A stretch of 64,000 bases of DNA from UBA4781 sp963556045 (GCA_963556045.3 CAUVYA020000002.1:2170001-2234000); one strand, 5' to 3'. Shown: positions 8,075 through 16,188, numbered from the stretch's first letter. Made by a program: numbers and translations. The notes: generated by a model from the sequence alone, not told the origin.

Positions 8075-9420
8075 TGGCAAAGGAAGTATATATCCCTAAA
8101 TTAGGTCAAACGGTCGAAGAAGTGATGATCGTTGATTTCCTGGTGGAAAATGGTCAAAAGGTCTCTGAGGGGGATGAGATCATGGAAGTGGAAACCGACA
8201 AAGCAGTTTTCGGTATTGAAGCAAACGCCGGCGGCTATGTTCATTTTGGTCCTTATAAATTAAAAGACGTGGTGCCCATTCTCACCGTGATAGCTGTGAT
8301 CGGTAAAGAAGGGGAGGTTTTCTCAGCGCAGCCGAATCCGGTCGCAGAAGTATCCTCAAAAAAGGAAAAAACATCCCATCCTCAAGAAGAGGAAGAGGAA
8401 TTGGAAGACCATGACAGCGACTTTTTTTCTCAAGATGGGGAGCGGATATGTATTTCACCTCGCGCTCGAAAGATGGCAAAAGAGAAAAAAGTGGATATCA
8501 CGAAAGTGATCGCGACAGGGGCGCATGGAAATAGAATTGTCGAAAAGGATATCCTTTCTTTTATTCAGGAACAATTAAAAATCACTCCGCTGGCAAAAAA
8601 AATGGCAGAGGAACATCGAATTGACATCTCTACCATTCATCCCGCTTCAATGAGTGGAAAGATCACGAAAGATGATGTTCAGGCAGTCATTGAAAAGGAC
8701 GCGATATCAGAGCAGGCTTCAATGCCTGCCATCCTGGATGAGCACAAAATAGATGGTATTCGCAAGATCATCTCGGAGAGGATGCACGCCAGCAGCCAGA
8801 TCACAGCACCGGTTACATTGCTCATGGATGTGGATGTATCACGGTTGGTTGAGCTGCGAGAAACCTTGAAAAGAGAATGTGTATCTCTAAAGGCTCCCGG
8901 GTACAACGAAATTTTTGCGAAAGTATGTGCGCTTGCACTGAAGCAATTTCCATATATGAACGCACGCATGACCGACCATACCATCCAGCAGATCCAGGAC
9001 ATCAATATCGGGGTTGCGGTGGACACAGAACGTGGTTTGCTTGTTCCGGTCATTAAGAATGTCAATCAGAAAAGCATCTACCAGGTAACATCCGAATTCC
9101 AGCATGATGTGGATATGATCCGTGAGTCGCGGGTAGCTCCTGAAATACTGCAGGATGGAACTTTTACGATTACAAATCTCGGTTCTTTTGATGTTCGTGC
9201 TTTCACGCCGATCATTAATCTTCCAGAAACCGCCATTCTTGGGCTTGGAAAAATTGAGCCCAGGGTGGTCGCGGTTGATAATGGTGTCTTTGTGAGAAAA
9301 ATGATGACAATTTCTCTGACCTTCGATCATCGAGTTGTAGATGGCGCTCCTGCAGCGCGATTTCTTCAATTCATCAAGAACAAACTGGAATCTCTTTCGA
9401 GGGAGGTATTAGAAAGCTGA
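8074..9420 (+). CDS. Dihydrolipoamide acyltransferase (E2) with two subunit-binding domains
   Basis: The acyltransferase core of the complex served by the upstream E1. ATG at 8074 overlaps the E1 stop (TGATG); an upstream in-frame TTG at 8053 is less likely. Domain order: lipoyl domain 1-~80 with lipoyl lysine K43 in ETDKAVF; acidic linker 95-120; a peripheral subunit-binding domain at ~127-164 (ISPRARKMAKE); a second at ~170-207 (TPLAKKMAEEHRID); catalytic domain ~225-448 with DHRVVDG at 418-424 (H419, D423). Two tandem binding domains are uncommon in a bacterial E2. They might hold a fused E1 plus an E3 encoded elsewhere. Confidence 0.88.
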   Translation: MAKEVYIPKLGQTVEEVMIVDFLVENGQKVSEGDEIMEVETDKAVFGIEANAGGYVHFGPYKLKDVVPILTVIAVIGKEGEVFSAQPNPVAEVSSKKEKTSHPQEEEEELEDHDSDFFSQDGERICISPRARKMAKEKKVDITKVIATGAHGNRIVEKDILSFIQEQLKITPLAKKMAEEHRIDISTIHPASMSGKITKDDVQAVIEKDAISEQASMPAILDEHKIDGIRKIISERMHASSQITAPVTLLMDVDVSRLVELRETLKRECVSLKAPGYNEIFAKVCALALKQFPYMNARMTDHTIQQIQDINIGVAVDTERGLLVPVIKNVNQKSIYQVTSEFQHDVDMIRESRVAPEILQDGTFTITNLGSFDVRAFTPIINLPETAILGLGKIEPRVVAVDNGVFVRKMMTISLTFDHRVVDGAPAARFLQFIKNKLESLSREVLES

Positions 9421-9616
9421 CGATCTCTCCACTGAGGGAAAGAGAACGGCGCGGTTGGCTGTGGTCAGGAAAGCATCATTCAAATTATCGGTAGTGAAAG
9501 AAAACGATCTGTTTAAAGATGATTTAAAAAGAAGGAGAAGAATAAAATATAGAAAGGAAAACAGAGTAGTATCATTATGATTAACAATGAAATAAAAGTA
9601 TGAGAAAGCAAACAAT

Positions 9617-10405
9617 ATGAAAAGGACAATTTTCCGGGAAGAACGACTGCAAATGATCATGAATATGATCGTTGAACAAAAGAAAGTGTACGTGAACGAT
9701 CTGGCTGAACGCTTTGGGAGGAGCACCACTTCCATTCGCACAGATCTGATGGAATTGGAGTCACGCGGTTTGATCGTGCGTACACATGGTGGGGCGATTC
9801 TGCCTGAGAAGAATGAAAAGGAATTTGTTCTTGATAAAAATATACTGAAATTCCGCGAGGAATTATACGCTGCCGAAAAGAACAGGATCAGCAAAGCAAC
9901 CATGGATCTCATCCAGGATGGTGATTCGGTATTGATCGATGGCGGCAGCACCACATTTTTTGTTGCTCAAGAACTCAAGAGCAAACGCGGATTGACCATC
10001 ATCACAACCTCGTTCTATATTGTGTCAACATTATTGCAGATCCCGGATGCGAGGATCTATCTGGTGGGGGGACTGCTGCATCGCGAATTCGAGGATATGA
10101 TCGGTGAAATATCGTTGGATGCACTGGATAAATTCTCCCCTGACCACACGATCATGGGTATAGATGGCATTTCACTCAAGCGCGGATTGACGACCACTGA
10201 ACCTTCTGTTGCACAGAATAAGCGCAAGATGGTTTCTATCAGCAAAGACCTTATTATTGTGTCTGATTCTTCCAAGTTTGGAAAAGTGTGTCTGATGCAT
10301 ATTGTTGATATACCGGACGTCCAGGCAATTGTTACCGACGATAAAATTCCACAAGAATATATTGATGAAATTACGAAATTAAATACTCGCTTGATCATTG
10401 CCTAG
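9617..10405 (+). CDS. DeoR/GlpR-family transcriptional regulator
   Basis: A 262-residue repressor-type protein. The N-terminal winged helix begins REERLQMIMNMI and includes the recognition region RSTTSIRTDLMELE (~35-48). It is followed by the family's RTHGGAI turn and a sugar-phosphate sensing domain with DGGSTTFFVA and GIDGIS...GLTT motifs. Such regulators respond to phosphorylated sugars and usually repress their own catabolic cluster. It lies 196 bp after E2 and just before the SIS gene. The tandem repeat at 401-420 is a candidate target. Confidence 0.88.
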   Translation: MKRTIFREERLQMIMNMIVEQKKVYVNDLAERFGRSTTSIRTDLMELESRGLIVRTHGGAILPEKNEKEFVLDKNILKFREELYAAEKNRISKATMDLIQDGDSVLIDGGSTTFFVAQELKSKRGLTIITTSFYIVSTLLQIPDARIYLVGGLLHREFEDMIGEISLDALDKFSPDHTIMGIDGISLKRGLTTTEPSVAQNKRKMVSISKDLIIVSDSSKFGKVCLMHIVDIPDVQAIVTDDKIPQEYIDEITKLNTRLIIA

Positions 10406-10474
10406 AACGCAATACTTCTTTCTTAATTCCTCATACTAATGGCAGGCGATCATGCATATTTTAAGGAGATACAG

Positions 10475-11641
10475 GTGAAAGAGATAAAAATTTATTCGGA
10501 TGATAATCCTGCGACCTTGCGTGAATCCCATCCCTTTTGGATCTGGGAATCACTGCAGAAGATACCGGATCTGCTGCAGCTTTGTCTTGAAAAGGACATG
10601 GATCGGCAGATAGATGGAATTGTCAGTGCGATCCTTGAGCGGAAAATTAATAAAATCTTTTTATTGGGCAGGGGATCGTCGTATTTTCTGACATTCGCAT
10701 TACGATATCTTTTGAATGCGTTAACCCCCATGCAGGTGACTTTCCATGTTAGCAGTTTATTCATGGAATATCCTGAAAATACACTGGACGAGAAAAGCGC
10801 GGTGTTCATTCTGTCCGCATCGGGAAAAAGCGAAGGGGATCTGCAGGTGGTGAACGCTGCCAGACAACATAAAGCTTATACAGTGGGTGTCACCGATATG
10901 GAGGGATCCCCATTAGCAATAGCGGTTGATGATGTGCTGCTCGGTCCGGGGGGATCGAAACGAGAGCTACCCGCAACTCGATCGTATGCGACCGCTCTCT
11001 TTCGTATGAATATGCTGATCATTGCGCTGGGGAAAAAGCTTGGCAGCAAGGCAGAAGCGGAATTGCTGGAAAGCGCATTAACCAACATTCCTGTTTCTGT
11101 TCAAACAATTATGGATGCCTATGAGGAACAGGTGGATTCAGTTGCTGCGGCAATTGAAAACAGCCGCGCATTCTACGTGCTTGCGCATGGTCCCAATTAC
11201 ACCAATGCAGAAGAATTTGCCATGGCTCTGAATCAATCCAGCGGTATCCCTTCAATGGCTTACGAAATGGAAAACTTCCTGCATGGACCCATGCAAGCCT
11301 TAACCGAAGATGAGACAGTTTTCTTGCTGGCACCGGATGGAATCCTGCAGCAGCGCATGCTGCAGCTTGCTTCAGCCGTCAAGATCATTGGTGCAAAAAC
11401 CGTACTGCTGGCGCCTGACAACGTATCCAAAAAGTATGATGCGGATATTATTATCAAAATGCCTGCTGATATTCCTGAATTAATATCACCAATTGTGTAT
11501 ATGATCCCATTATGGCAGACAGCCTATCAACTTGGTTTATCCAAACAGTTTCTCCATCCTGATAAATTGGCGATGAATAAAGAGGAGTTTAAGGAGGCGT
11601 TTGCTCATTTAATGAGCAGTGACAAATGGGTGAAGAAATGA
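10475..11641 (+). CDS. SIS-domain sugar isomerase/deglycase-like protein
   Basis: Two sugar-isomerase domains: the first near IFLLGRGSSYFLTFALRYLL, the second with FYVLAHGPNYTNAEEFA and the ENFLHGP motif typical of GlmS isomerase and FrlB/AgaS-like proteins. The glutaminase half of GlmS is missing. It could isomerise or deaminate an amino-sugar phosphate or deglycate an adduct. I prefer GTG 10475, 6 nt after AAGGAG at 10463-10468; an in-frame ATG at 10439 has no ribosome site. It closes the PTS cluster and is followed by a terminator. Its presence hints that the transported sugar may be an amino sugar or fructosamine, which is inference. Confidence 0.75.
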   Translation: MKEIKIYSDDNPATLRESHPFWIWESLQKIPDLLQLCLEKDMDRQIDGIVSAILERKINKIFLLGRGSSYFLTFALRYLLNALTPMQVTFHVSSLFMEYPENTLDEKSAVFILSASGKSEGDLQVVNAARQHKAYTVGVTDMEGSPLAIAVDDVLLGPGGSKRELPATRSYATALFRMNMLIIALGKKLGSKAEAELLESALTNIPVSVQTIMDAYEEQVDSVAAAIENSRAFYVLAHGPNYTNAEEFAMALNQSSGIPSMAYEMENFLHGPMQALTEDETVFLLAPDGILQQRMLQLASAVKIIGAKTVLLAPDNVSKKYDADIIIKMPADIPELISPIVYMIPLWQTAYQLGLSKQFLHPDKLAMNKEEFKEAFAHLMSSDKWVKK

Positions 11642-11691
11642 TTTTTAAATTGAGATTGAAAACCAGCTAATTCGATGTAAAACCGGGTGGA

Positions 11692-11757
11692 GGAAGCAGA
11701 GAAGAAATAACGCGCTTGTTTGTTGAAAAATCAGACAAACGCCCTGCTTCCTTTTTT
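11692..11757 (+). terminator. Rho-independent terminator after the SIS gene
   Basis: GGAAGCAG (11692-11699) pairs with CTGCTTCC (11744-11751). An inner partial stem (GCGCTTGTTTG with CAAACGC) and a T6 run at 11752-11757 complete a terminator that ends the PTS operon. Confidence 0.65.
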
Positions 11758-12030
11758 CAATCGTTATCAGATACACGGTAATTTCTCCTCGCTGCCAATG
11801 GAAAATTAAGAGTGCATACCATCTGCCCCAATATCTTGCAGCTGGTAAAGGAAGACAACCCCTGGTTTGTTCTTTGAAAGAGAACCAGGTCAGGGACTCT
11901 ATCCAGATAAACGTAGGGTTCATCCCGCAGTAGAATCTCTCTGCGATGTGCCCTTTTTGTTGTCATAAAGTGGTATTGGAGATCGGTATAAAAAAATATA
12001 AAATAGTATTACAAACCAAGGAGCAGTCAA
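11758..12030. other. Intergenic stretch without recognised features
   Basis: With the terminator to its left, this forms a 390-bp gap between the SIS gene and the next gene. I see no gene with a plausible ribosome site; reading frames on the minus strand look random. The right end has an AAGGAG ribosome site for the gene at 12031. Confidence 0.4.
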
Positions 12031-12450
12031 ATGGATCTGGATCAGGCAATCAAAGCGTATGCAAAAGAAATTTCGGCAAATCTCAAAGAAAAAAAGGGAG
12101 TGTACGATCTCTCCCTGGTCGTGGCTGAACGCAAAACCATGATGTCAAAACAGAAGCTTTCCTATGAAGCCAAATTTAAAGTGGATGATAAGGAAAACAC
12201 GGTTAAATTTACCGAAATACTGAAAGAATCCTCATCAGGCATGAATGCAGATATGGGTTTTCAATCAACGAGTTATCGTACAGGAAAAGGTGGACAGCAG
12301 GAATCGGTGATTGAGCAGCAATCTGATCAATTTGGCAAGAAATACAGCTATGATTTTGATTTTAAAACCATCCGAGGGAAAATCGAATCACTGACACAGG
12401 AAGCCGGCTACAGTTTTCAATACCAGATCACTGCCAGGGGTATTAAATAA
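12031..12450 (+). CDS. Small soluble protein of unknown function
   Basis: 139 residues, not recognised. Lys/Glu/Gln-rich and without a signal peptide or membrane segment; the alternating hydrophobic pattern in the second half (KYSYDFDFKTI, YSFQYQITA) suggests beta structure. ATG with AAGGAG about 8 nt upstream supports the start. It stands alone between the PTS operon and a convergent orphan gene. Confidence 0.55.
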   Translation: MDLDQAIKAYAKEISANLKEKKGVYDLSLVVAERKTMMSKQKLSYEAKFKVDDKENTVKFTEILKESSSGMNADMGFQSTSYRTGKGGQQESVIEQQSDQFGKKYSYDFDFKTIRGKIESLTQEAGYSFQYQITARGIK

Positions 12451-12526
12451 CCAATAAGATTTTGGCTGTGACCACAAATGAAAATAGATTCATCTGTGGA
12501 CGATAAATTATAGATACGTAATCTGT

Positions 12527-12563
12527 AAATGGTAGATTGAACAATACAATCGATCTACCATTT
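12527..12563. terminator. 11-bp hairpin between convergent genes
   Basis: AAATGGTAGAT (12527-12537) is perfectly complementary to ATCTACCATTT (12553-12563), between the 12031 gene (+) and the 12633 gene (-). The flanking A and T tracts are short, so a bidirectional terminator is likely but weak. Confidence 0.45.
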
Positions 12564-12632
12564 CATTGTTCTATGATAAGGCGAGAATTGAAATTCACCG
12601 CGATTCTTGTCCCGTATATTATTTCGAACATA

Positions 12633-13262
12633 TCATCTTTCGGCTAAATGCTGTTCCATTTCATAAGGAGATAACCAGGGATCGTTTACATACCCGCTTC
12701 TTTCTTTGCCGTTCAACCAGAAAACCTCACCTCTTTCTTCGTTATTGAACAAACCACATACTCCATTGAATTTTTTCAACAGGGCTGTGAATGTTTTTCG
12801 TATGGAAGTTGAATAATAGAACATCGTGCTCATTCTCGTTCCGGTGGTTCCAAAGTTGAACAACACCAGGTCATTGAGATCCAGTGTTATTTCTGGGTCA
12901 TACATTGAAAGGTCGTTGAATACAGTTAAATATATATAACCAACCGAAACCGGATTGATGTAATCCATACCGGGGGGACTGCGAAACGACGCATCCACCC
13001 GATGGGCATGACCCCAATCCAGAATCGCTTCATCCTCATCAAAGATCAGGGTGGTATCAAAGGTAAGCTCGGCATCATCGTACTGGTAAAAATCGTCTTC
13101 AGAATATGGCGGCATCTTGCCAAGAGGGATCATCACAACAGAATCCGGGTAATGGATGAAAGTGGGTGGATACTCTGATTCAGCAATATCTGAAACACCC
13201 TGCAGGACATCTGCCAGTTGGTCGCGTTTAAAATAGAGCATATAGGTGTAATCCAAACCCAT
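12633..13262 (-). CDS. Conserved-looking protein of unknown function
   Basis: 209 residues, not assigned to a family. It is acidic, has no signal or membrane segment, and opens with MGLDYTYMLYFKRDQL, followed by IHYPDSVVMIPLG and FDTTLIFDEDEAILDWG. It ends in a charged tail with WLSPYEMEQHLAER. The composition suggests a compact cytosolic protein; immunity-type roles are possible but unsupported. It lies in the accessory patch left of tRNA-Arg. The start ATG faces a 460-bp gap. Confidence 0.55.
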   Translation of the reverse strand: MGLDYTYMLYFKRDQLADVLQGVSDIAESEYPPTFIHYPDSVVMIPLGKMPPYSEDDFYQYDDAELTFDTTLIFDEDEAILDWGHAHRVDASFRSPPGMDYINPVSVGYIYLTVFNDLSMYDPEITLDLNDLVLFNFGTTGTRMSTMFYYSTSIRKTFTALLKKFNGVCGLFNNEERGEVFWLNGKERSGYVNDPWLSPYEMEQHLAER

Positions 13263-13724
13263 GCGATAGCTCCTTCAGAAATGGTATTTACCGTTTGGTA
13301 AAACGATACGCACAGTTAATATTTCACTTTTTTTTATTCAATATGGTTCGATCTAGTAGATCAAATCATCATCATTCATTATATAGTCAACAATGGTTCT
13401 GGGTATGGCAGATATTTGCGCAGGAAATAGACTTGAGGTTTCATTGAAAAATCACCAATAACTGATAATGTGCAAGGATAGGATTCATACAATGCTAACT
13501 GTAACCTGCTGATTTGAAGTCGGTGCCTCTACCCATTGAAAGATCGGAAAATGGTCTTTTCCTGCTTCAATGATGAGAATGGTGCAACAGAGATCATGCA
13601 TCAATATACGCATCATTCAACAGAAGTGTTCCTTGAGCTGGTAAAACATACGCCGAAGGTCATTAACAGGTGATCTCTTTCGAAAAGAATGTTTGTGGAT
13701 ATAATTGTTGCGGAAAGATATGAT
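13263..13724. other. Intergenic region with a decayed tRNA-like segment
   Basis: Apart from the tRNA-Arg-like fragment at 13501-13547, no gene is supported. The stretch is AT-rich next to the minus-strand gene start and may contain its promoter. Confidence 0.4.
13501..13547 (-). pseudogene. tRNA-Arg-like fragment (anticodon and D-arm part)
   Basis: On the minus strand this segment aligns over ~45 nt with the D arm, anticodon arm and variable region of the tRNA-Arg at 15529-15601, at about three quarters identity by eye. The anticodon position reads UCA instead of UCG. No matching acceptor stem or T arm flanks it, so it cannot be a working tRNA. It looks like a decayed copy or an old integration scar. 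Confidence 0.5.
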
Positions 13725-14360
13725 ATGAAAAAAAGAAATGGGCTGCGCTTATTATCAATAGTGGCACTGATAGCAATTACAAACATCCGTTTACAAGATA
13801 AACGAGATATGGATTTAATCTACATTGATTCAATCTGGATTTATAGCACAGAAGTTACCAACGGCATGTACGCAGAATGTGTGAATGCGGGATTGTGTGG
13901 GCAGCCATGCAGTCAGGAGACAAATCCACACTTTTGGGATGCTGCCTACGTGAATCATCCGGTTGTCTATGTCACCTGGCAGGATGCACAGGATTATTGT
14001 TATTGGGCGGGGGGCAGACTGCCTACCGAGGCGGAGTGGGAATGGGCTGCACGTGGAGATCAGGACTATGCGTATCCATGGGGCAACGAGCTGCCAACGG
14101 GCGAACTGGTCAACGCGGGGGATATGATCGGAACAACTCGCATGGTCGGAACATATCCGGATGGAGCAAGCTATTACGGGGCGCTGGATATGGCAGGAAA
14201 CGTGCGCGAGTGGGTGGATGACTGGTACGATGAAGGGCGCAGAGTCTTGAAAGGCGGATCTTTCTCGGATAATTATGAACATGTCAGTATTGATGACCGA
14301 CTGCCGCACGATCCGAATTCGGCTGGTTATAATCGCGGCTTTCGCTGTGTGGTGGAATAG
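13725..14360 (+). CDS. Short SUMF1/FGE-sulfatase-domain protein
   Basis: A small protein of the formylglycine-generating-enzyme fold. Start ATG 13725 begins MKKRNGLRLLSIVALIAIT, a signal or anchor sequence; an earlier ATG (13689) would bury it. Fold landmarks: EVTNGMYAECVNAGLC, PVVYVTWQDAQDYCYW, LPTEAEWEWAARG, GNVREWVDDWY, GGSF and terminal GFRCV. The cysteine pair used by true formylglycine-generating enzymes is not apparent in the RLPHDPNSAGYNRGFRC segment. An extracytoplasmic, non-FGE role (binding or another modification) is therefore more likely. At 211 residues it is short for the family. Confidence 0.75.
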   Translation: MKKRNGLRLLSIVALIAITNIRLQDKRDMDLIYIDSIWIYSTEVTNGMYAECVNAGLCGQPCSQETNPHFWDAAYVNHPVVYVTWQDAQDYCYWAGGRLPTEAEWEWAARGDQDYAYPWGNELPTGELVNAGDMIGTTRMVGTYPDGASYYGALDMAGNVREWVDDWYDEGRRVLKGGSFSDNYEHVSIDDRLPHDPNSAGYNRGFRCVVE

Positions 14361-14478
14361 TTGACGGGCAGCCGCCATGTTTGCTGCAAAGCGGACAATA
14401 TTACTTTCCTTGGATCCTTGACGCGTTTGCCATTTTTCAGACGGGATTTTCTCTTTATAATTCCAAAACGCTGTATCG

Positions 14479-14515
14479 GTCATCCTGAGGGGGAGTAGCG
14501 ACCGAAGGATCTCAG
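14479..14515. repeat. Dispersed CATCCTGA...AGGATCT repeat
   Basis: CATCCTGAGG followed by GACCGAAGGATCT resembles a short intergenic repeat common in many bacterial genomes. A degenerate version lies near 31-60. No mobility function is evident. Confidence 0.35.
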
Positions 14516-14538
14516 CTGGATAAGGATTCTTGAAAAGA

Positions 14539-14574
14539 AGGCGCTCCCGGCGCGACGCCAACCGCAACCTACTG
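14539..14574 (-). pseudogene. Duplicated 3' end of tRNA-Arg (candidate att scar)
   Basis: Seventeen bases from 14540 are identical to the acceptor/T-arm end of the tRNA-Arg gene at 15529-15601. After a short divergent patch, CGCAACCTACTG also matches exactly. Duplication of a tRNA 3' end is the classic footprint of integration by a tyrosine-recombinase element. No integrase remains in the ~1 kb between the copies. Confidence 0.6.
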
Positions 14575-14711
14575 TCGTTAACTGTGAATATCCATAAGGA
14601 GTGTCAACGTCCAGCCTAACCACGCAGCGCACAAGAATAACACAATGCTGTCCACAGAGAATACTGTGCGAACAAGGTATCATCAATGGTAGACACAGAC
14701 AGGCGATTTGA

Positions 14712-14975
14712 TTATGAAATCCGCCTTTTAAAAACTAAAAACTCTTTTCTCTTTCCTTTTTTATTAAATCCCATTTCTTTCATTGCCAAAGAAATCTTCT
14801 TGTGATCTAACAAATATCTCCCAATAAAATCCAAATCTTTTGATACATATTTGTAATCGCTGTATATTGCGACACAAGCACCTCCTTACAGCACAACCGT
14901 AATACCACTTTTTCTCAAATGAGAATCTATGAATGCTGCAAATTCTCCTTGCGTCATTTTGTTTATCGCTTTCAT
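14712..14975 (-). pseudogene. Broken nucleotidyltransferase-like gene (AbiEii-type)
   Basis: Reading in frame from ATG 14975: residues 1-29 end SGITVVL, then a TAA at 14888-14886. The same frame continues GGACVAIYSDYKYVSKDLDF, the GG...DLDF signature of AbiEii/MNT-like nucleotidyltransferases, through NKKG to a stop at 14712. It is broken twice: by one nonsense codon and by loss of the C-terminal half (88 codons left). Its ATG overlaps the stop of the winged-helix gene by 4 bp (ATGA), showing a former two-gene toxin-antitoxin-like operon. Assignment rests on the motif and the arrangement. Confidence 0.65.
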
Positions 14976-15301
14976 AATGGTTTATCGCTTTTCCGTGGTC
15001 GGCGACGGTTCATGAGCAGGCTTTCCTTAATTTCTTCCGGATAGAAACTGAGAGCTTTTTCCAATAATTTTTTCAGTTCTTTCAGGAATGGATAACGAGG
15101 ATTAAATTGATAGGTACGAGTACGTCCAATTTTTTGACTGACAAGGATATCGGCATCTTCTAATCTTTTTAATTGTTTCTGAATTGCATACAGCTCAGAA
15201 TTAAAAAAATCTGCAATTTCTGTTGCATGTCCAATCTTGCGAGCAACTAGATAAATCAAAACTTGTTCGCTGCTTTTTGATCCAACAATTGGTTCAATCA
15301 T
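14972..15301 (-). CDS. Winged-helix regulator, partner of the broken nucleotidyltransferase
   Basis: 109 residues with an ArsR/MarR-like winged helix: SSEQVLIYLVARKIGHATEIADFF, the helix-turn-helix YAIQKQLKRLEDADILVSQ, and a wing RTRTYQFNPRYPF. The basic tail is RRRPRKSDK. Small regulators of this type are often paired with nucleotidyltransferase toxins, and here the 4-bp overlap with the degraded partner confirms the pairing. A perfect inverted repeat sits just upstream (15330-15363), so autoregulation is likely. The gene itself appears intact although its partner is dead. Confidence 0.7.
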   Translation of the reverse strand: MIEPIVGSKSSEQVLIYLVARKIGHATEIADFFNSELYAIQKQLKRLEDADILVSQKIGRTRTYQFNPRYPFLKELKKLLEKALSFYPEEIKESLLMNRRRPRKSDKPL

Positions 15302-15329
15302 CCTCTTACCACCAGTTTTGGTTTCAACA

Positions 15330-15363
15330 CCAACATAGTTGGTTATATAAACAACTATGTTGG
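15330..15363 (-). promoter_or_regulatory. Inverted-repeat operator upstream of the winged-helix gene
   Basis: CCAACATAGTTG (15330-15341) and its exact complement (15352-15363) flank a 10-bp AT-rich spacer that includes TTATATAA, so the operator would overlap a promoter -10. It lies 29 bp before the regulator start. Confidence 0.6.
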
Positions 15364-15528
15364 TTAATATAACATTTACTGAAAAATATCAATATTATCC
15401 ATAGAAAGGATAACAGCATGTAACTAGGTCGGAAACATAAACGTCCAGCCCATTTAATCTATTGCATGTATTCGGTATTGCCGGCATTTTATATAACGAG
15501 ATAACAAACGGAGAGTTTAACAGAAAGG

Positions 15529-15601
15529 CGCTCCCGGCGCGACTCGAACGCGCAACCTACTGATTCGAAGTCAGGGACTCTATCCATTGAGCTACGGGAG
15601 C
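15529..15601 (-). tRNA. tRNA-Arg (anticodon UCG)
   Basis: 73 nt. Acceptor GCTCCCG (15601-15595) pairs with CGGGAGC. D stem GCTC/GAGT, anticodon loop CTTCGAA with TCG at 34-36 and T arm GCGCG-TTCGAGT-CGCGC are all in place. The outermost anticodon-stem pair is a mismatch. The CCA tail is not encoded. It reads CGA codons. Two partial copies lie at 13501 and 14539. Confidence 0.92.
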
Positions 15602-16188
15602 GTGAGCCCATTATACCGCAATTCATTTGAAACCTTAAATAACACATTGTTTGAACATGCAGTGACACTTTTACTGGTGATTCACAGGGTGATCCACAGG
15701 TACTTGATTTTTGGCTGAACTGGATTACAATTAGATTGAGTTTAATGATGGACTCGAAATGGCAAACCTGTTGAAAAACAGGGACGCAATGCTATGGGTC
15801 TAAAGCTGGATGAAAGTTCAGCCATGATCGCCAGGCTGCCGAAGGTCTTTTTTATTATATAAAACAACCAATAGCAGACCTGGCAGTTCAGACAGGTCTT
15901 GTTTGTTAAATGGATCAAAATCGGAATTAGCGAGCTGTGCAGGTGCAAGCATTAATTCTGTACAGTGATTGTACGATCTTCTTTTGGAAGAATGGGCGGT
16001 GCAGAAGGGATAGTCTGACGACCACGGCGGCGGCGGTCAGTAATCCCTCCGAACAGCTGCCCATTCTTTAATTTAACCACGTTTACTGTATTAAATAAGT
16101 CGGAGCCTTTATCAATACAGGATGTGAGACAGGAGGGGGGGGCTTATGCTACAATTTCACACAAGAAAATAATACTGGGAGAAACACG
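15602..16188. other. Long intergenic region before the URO-D family gene
   Basis: No gene is supported. It contains a large hairpin (15988-16068). A GTGGTT-initiated frame of about 42 codons on the minus strand runs through that hairpin but lacks a ribosome site. Confidence 0.45.
15988..16068. ncRNA. Long structured hairpin, possible RNA element
   Basis: AAGAATGGGC (15988-15997) is exactly complementary to 16059-16068. Inside, AGGGAT (16006-16011) pairs with ATCCCT (16043-16048) and CTGAC (16015-16019) with GTCAG (16036-16040) around a GC-rich loop. The nested helices over 81 nt suggest a folded RNA. Strand and function are unknown; it lies 120 bp before the URO-D family gene. Confidence 0.35.

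Larger units (their letters stand above)
14361..14711. other. Intergenic region with repeat and tRNA scar
   Basis: Holds a dispersed repeat at ~14479-14515 and the tRNA-Arg 3' fragment at 14539-14574. No coding region is supported. Confidence 0.45.

Noticed and set aside
11645..11966. Two overlapping minus-strand open frames after the SIS gene
   Set aside because: They overlap the terminator, have no ribosome site and no protein-like pattern.
13501..13547. Possible tRNA-Sec, because the anticodon position reads UCA
   Set aside because: No acceptor stem, T arm or long variable arm can be built around it. It aligns with the nearby tRNA-Arg, so a decayed copy is the simpler reading.
15970..16090. 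Minus-strand GTG-initiated frame of about 42 codons with an Arg-rich stretch
   Set aside because: No ribosome site and no family resemblance; the base pattern is explained by the hairpin.
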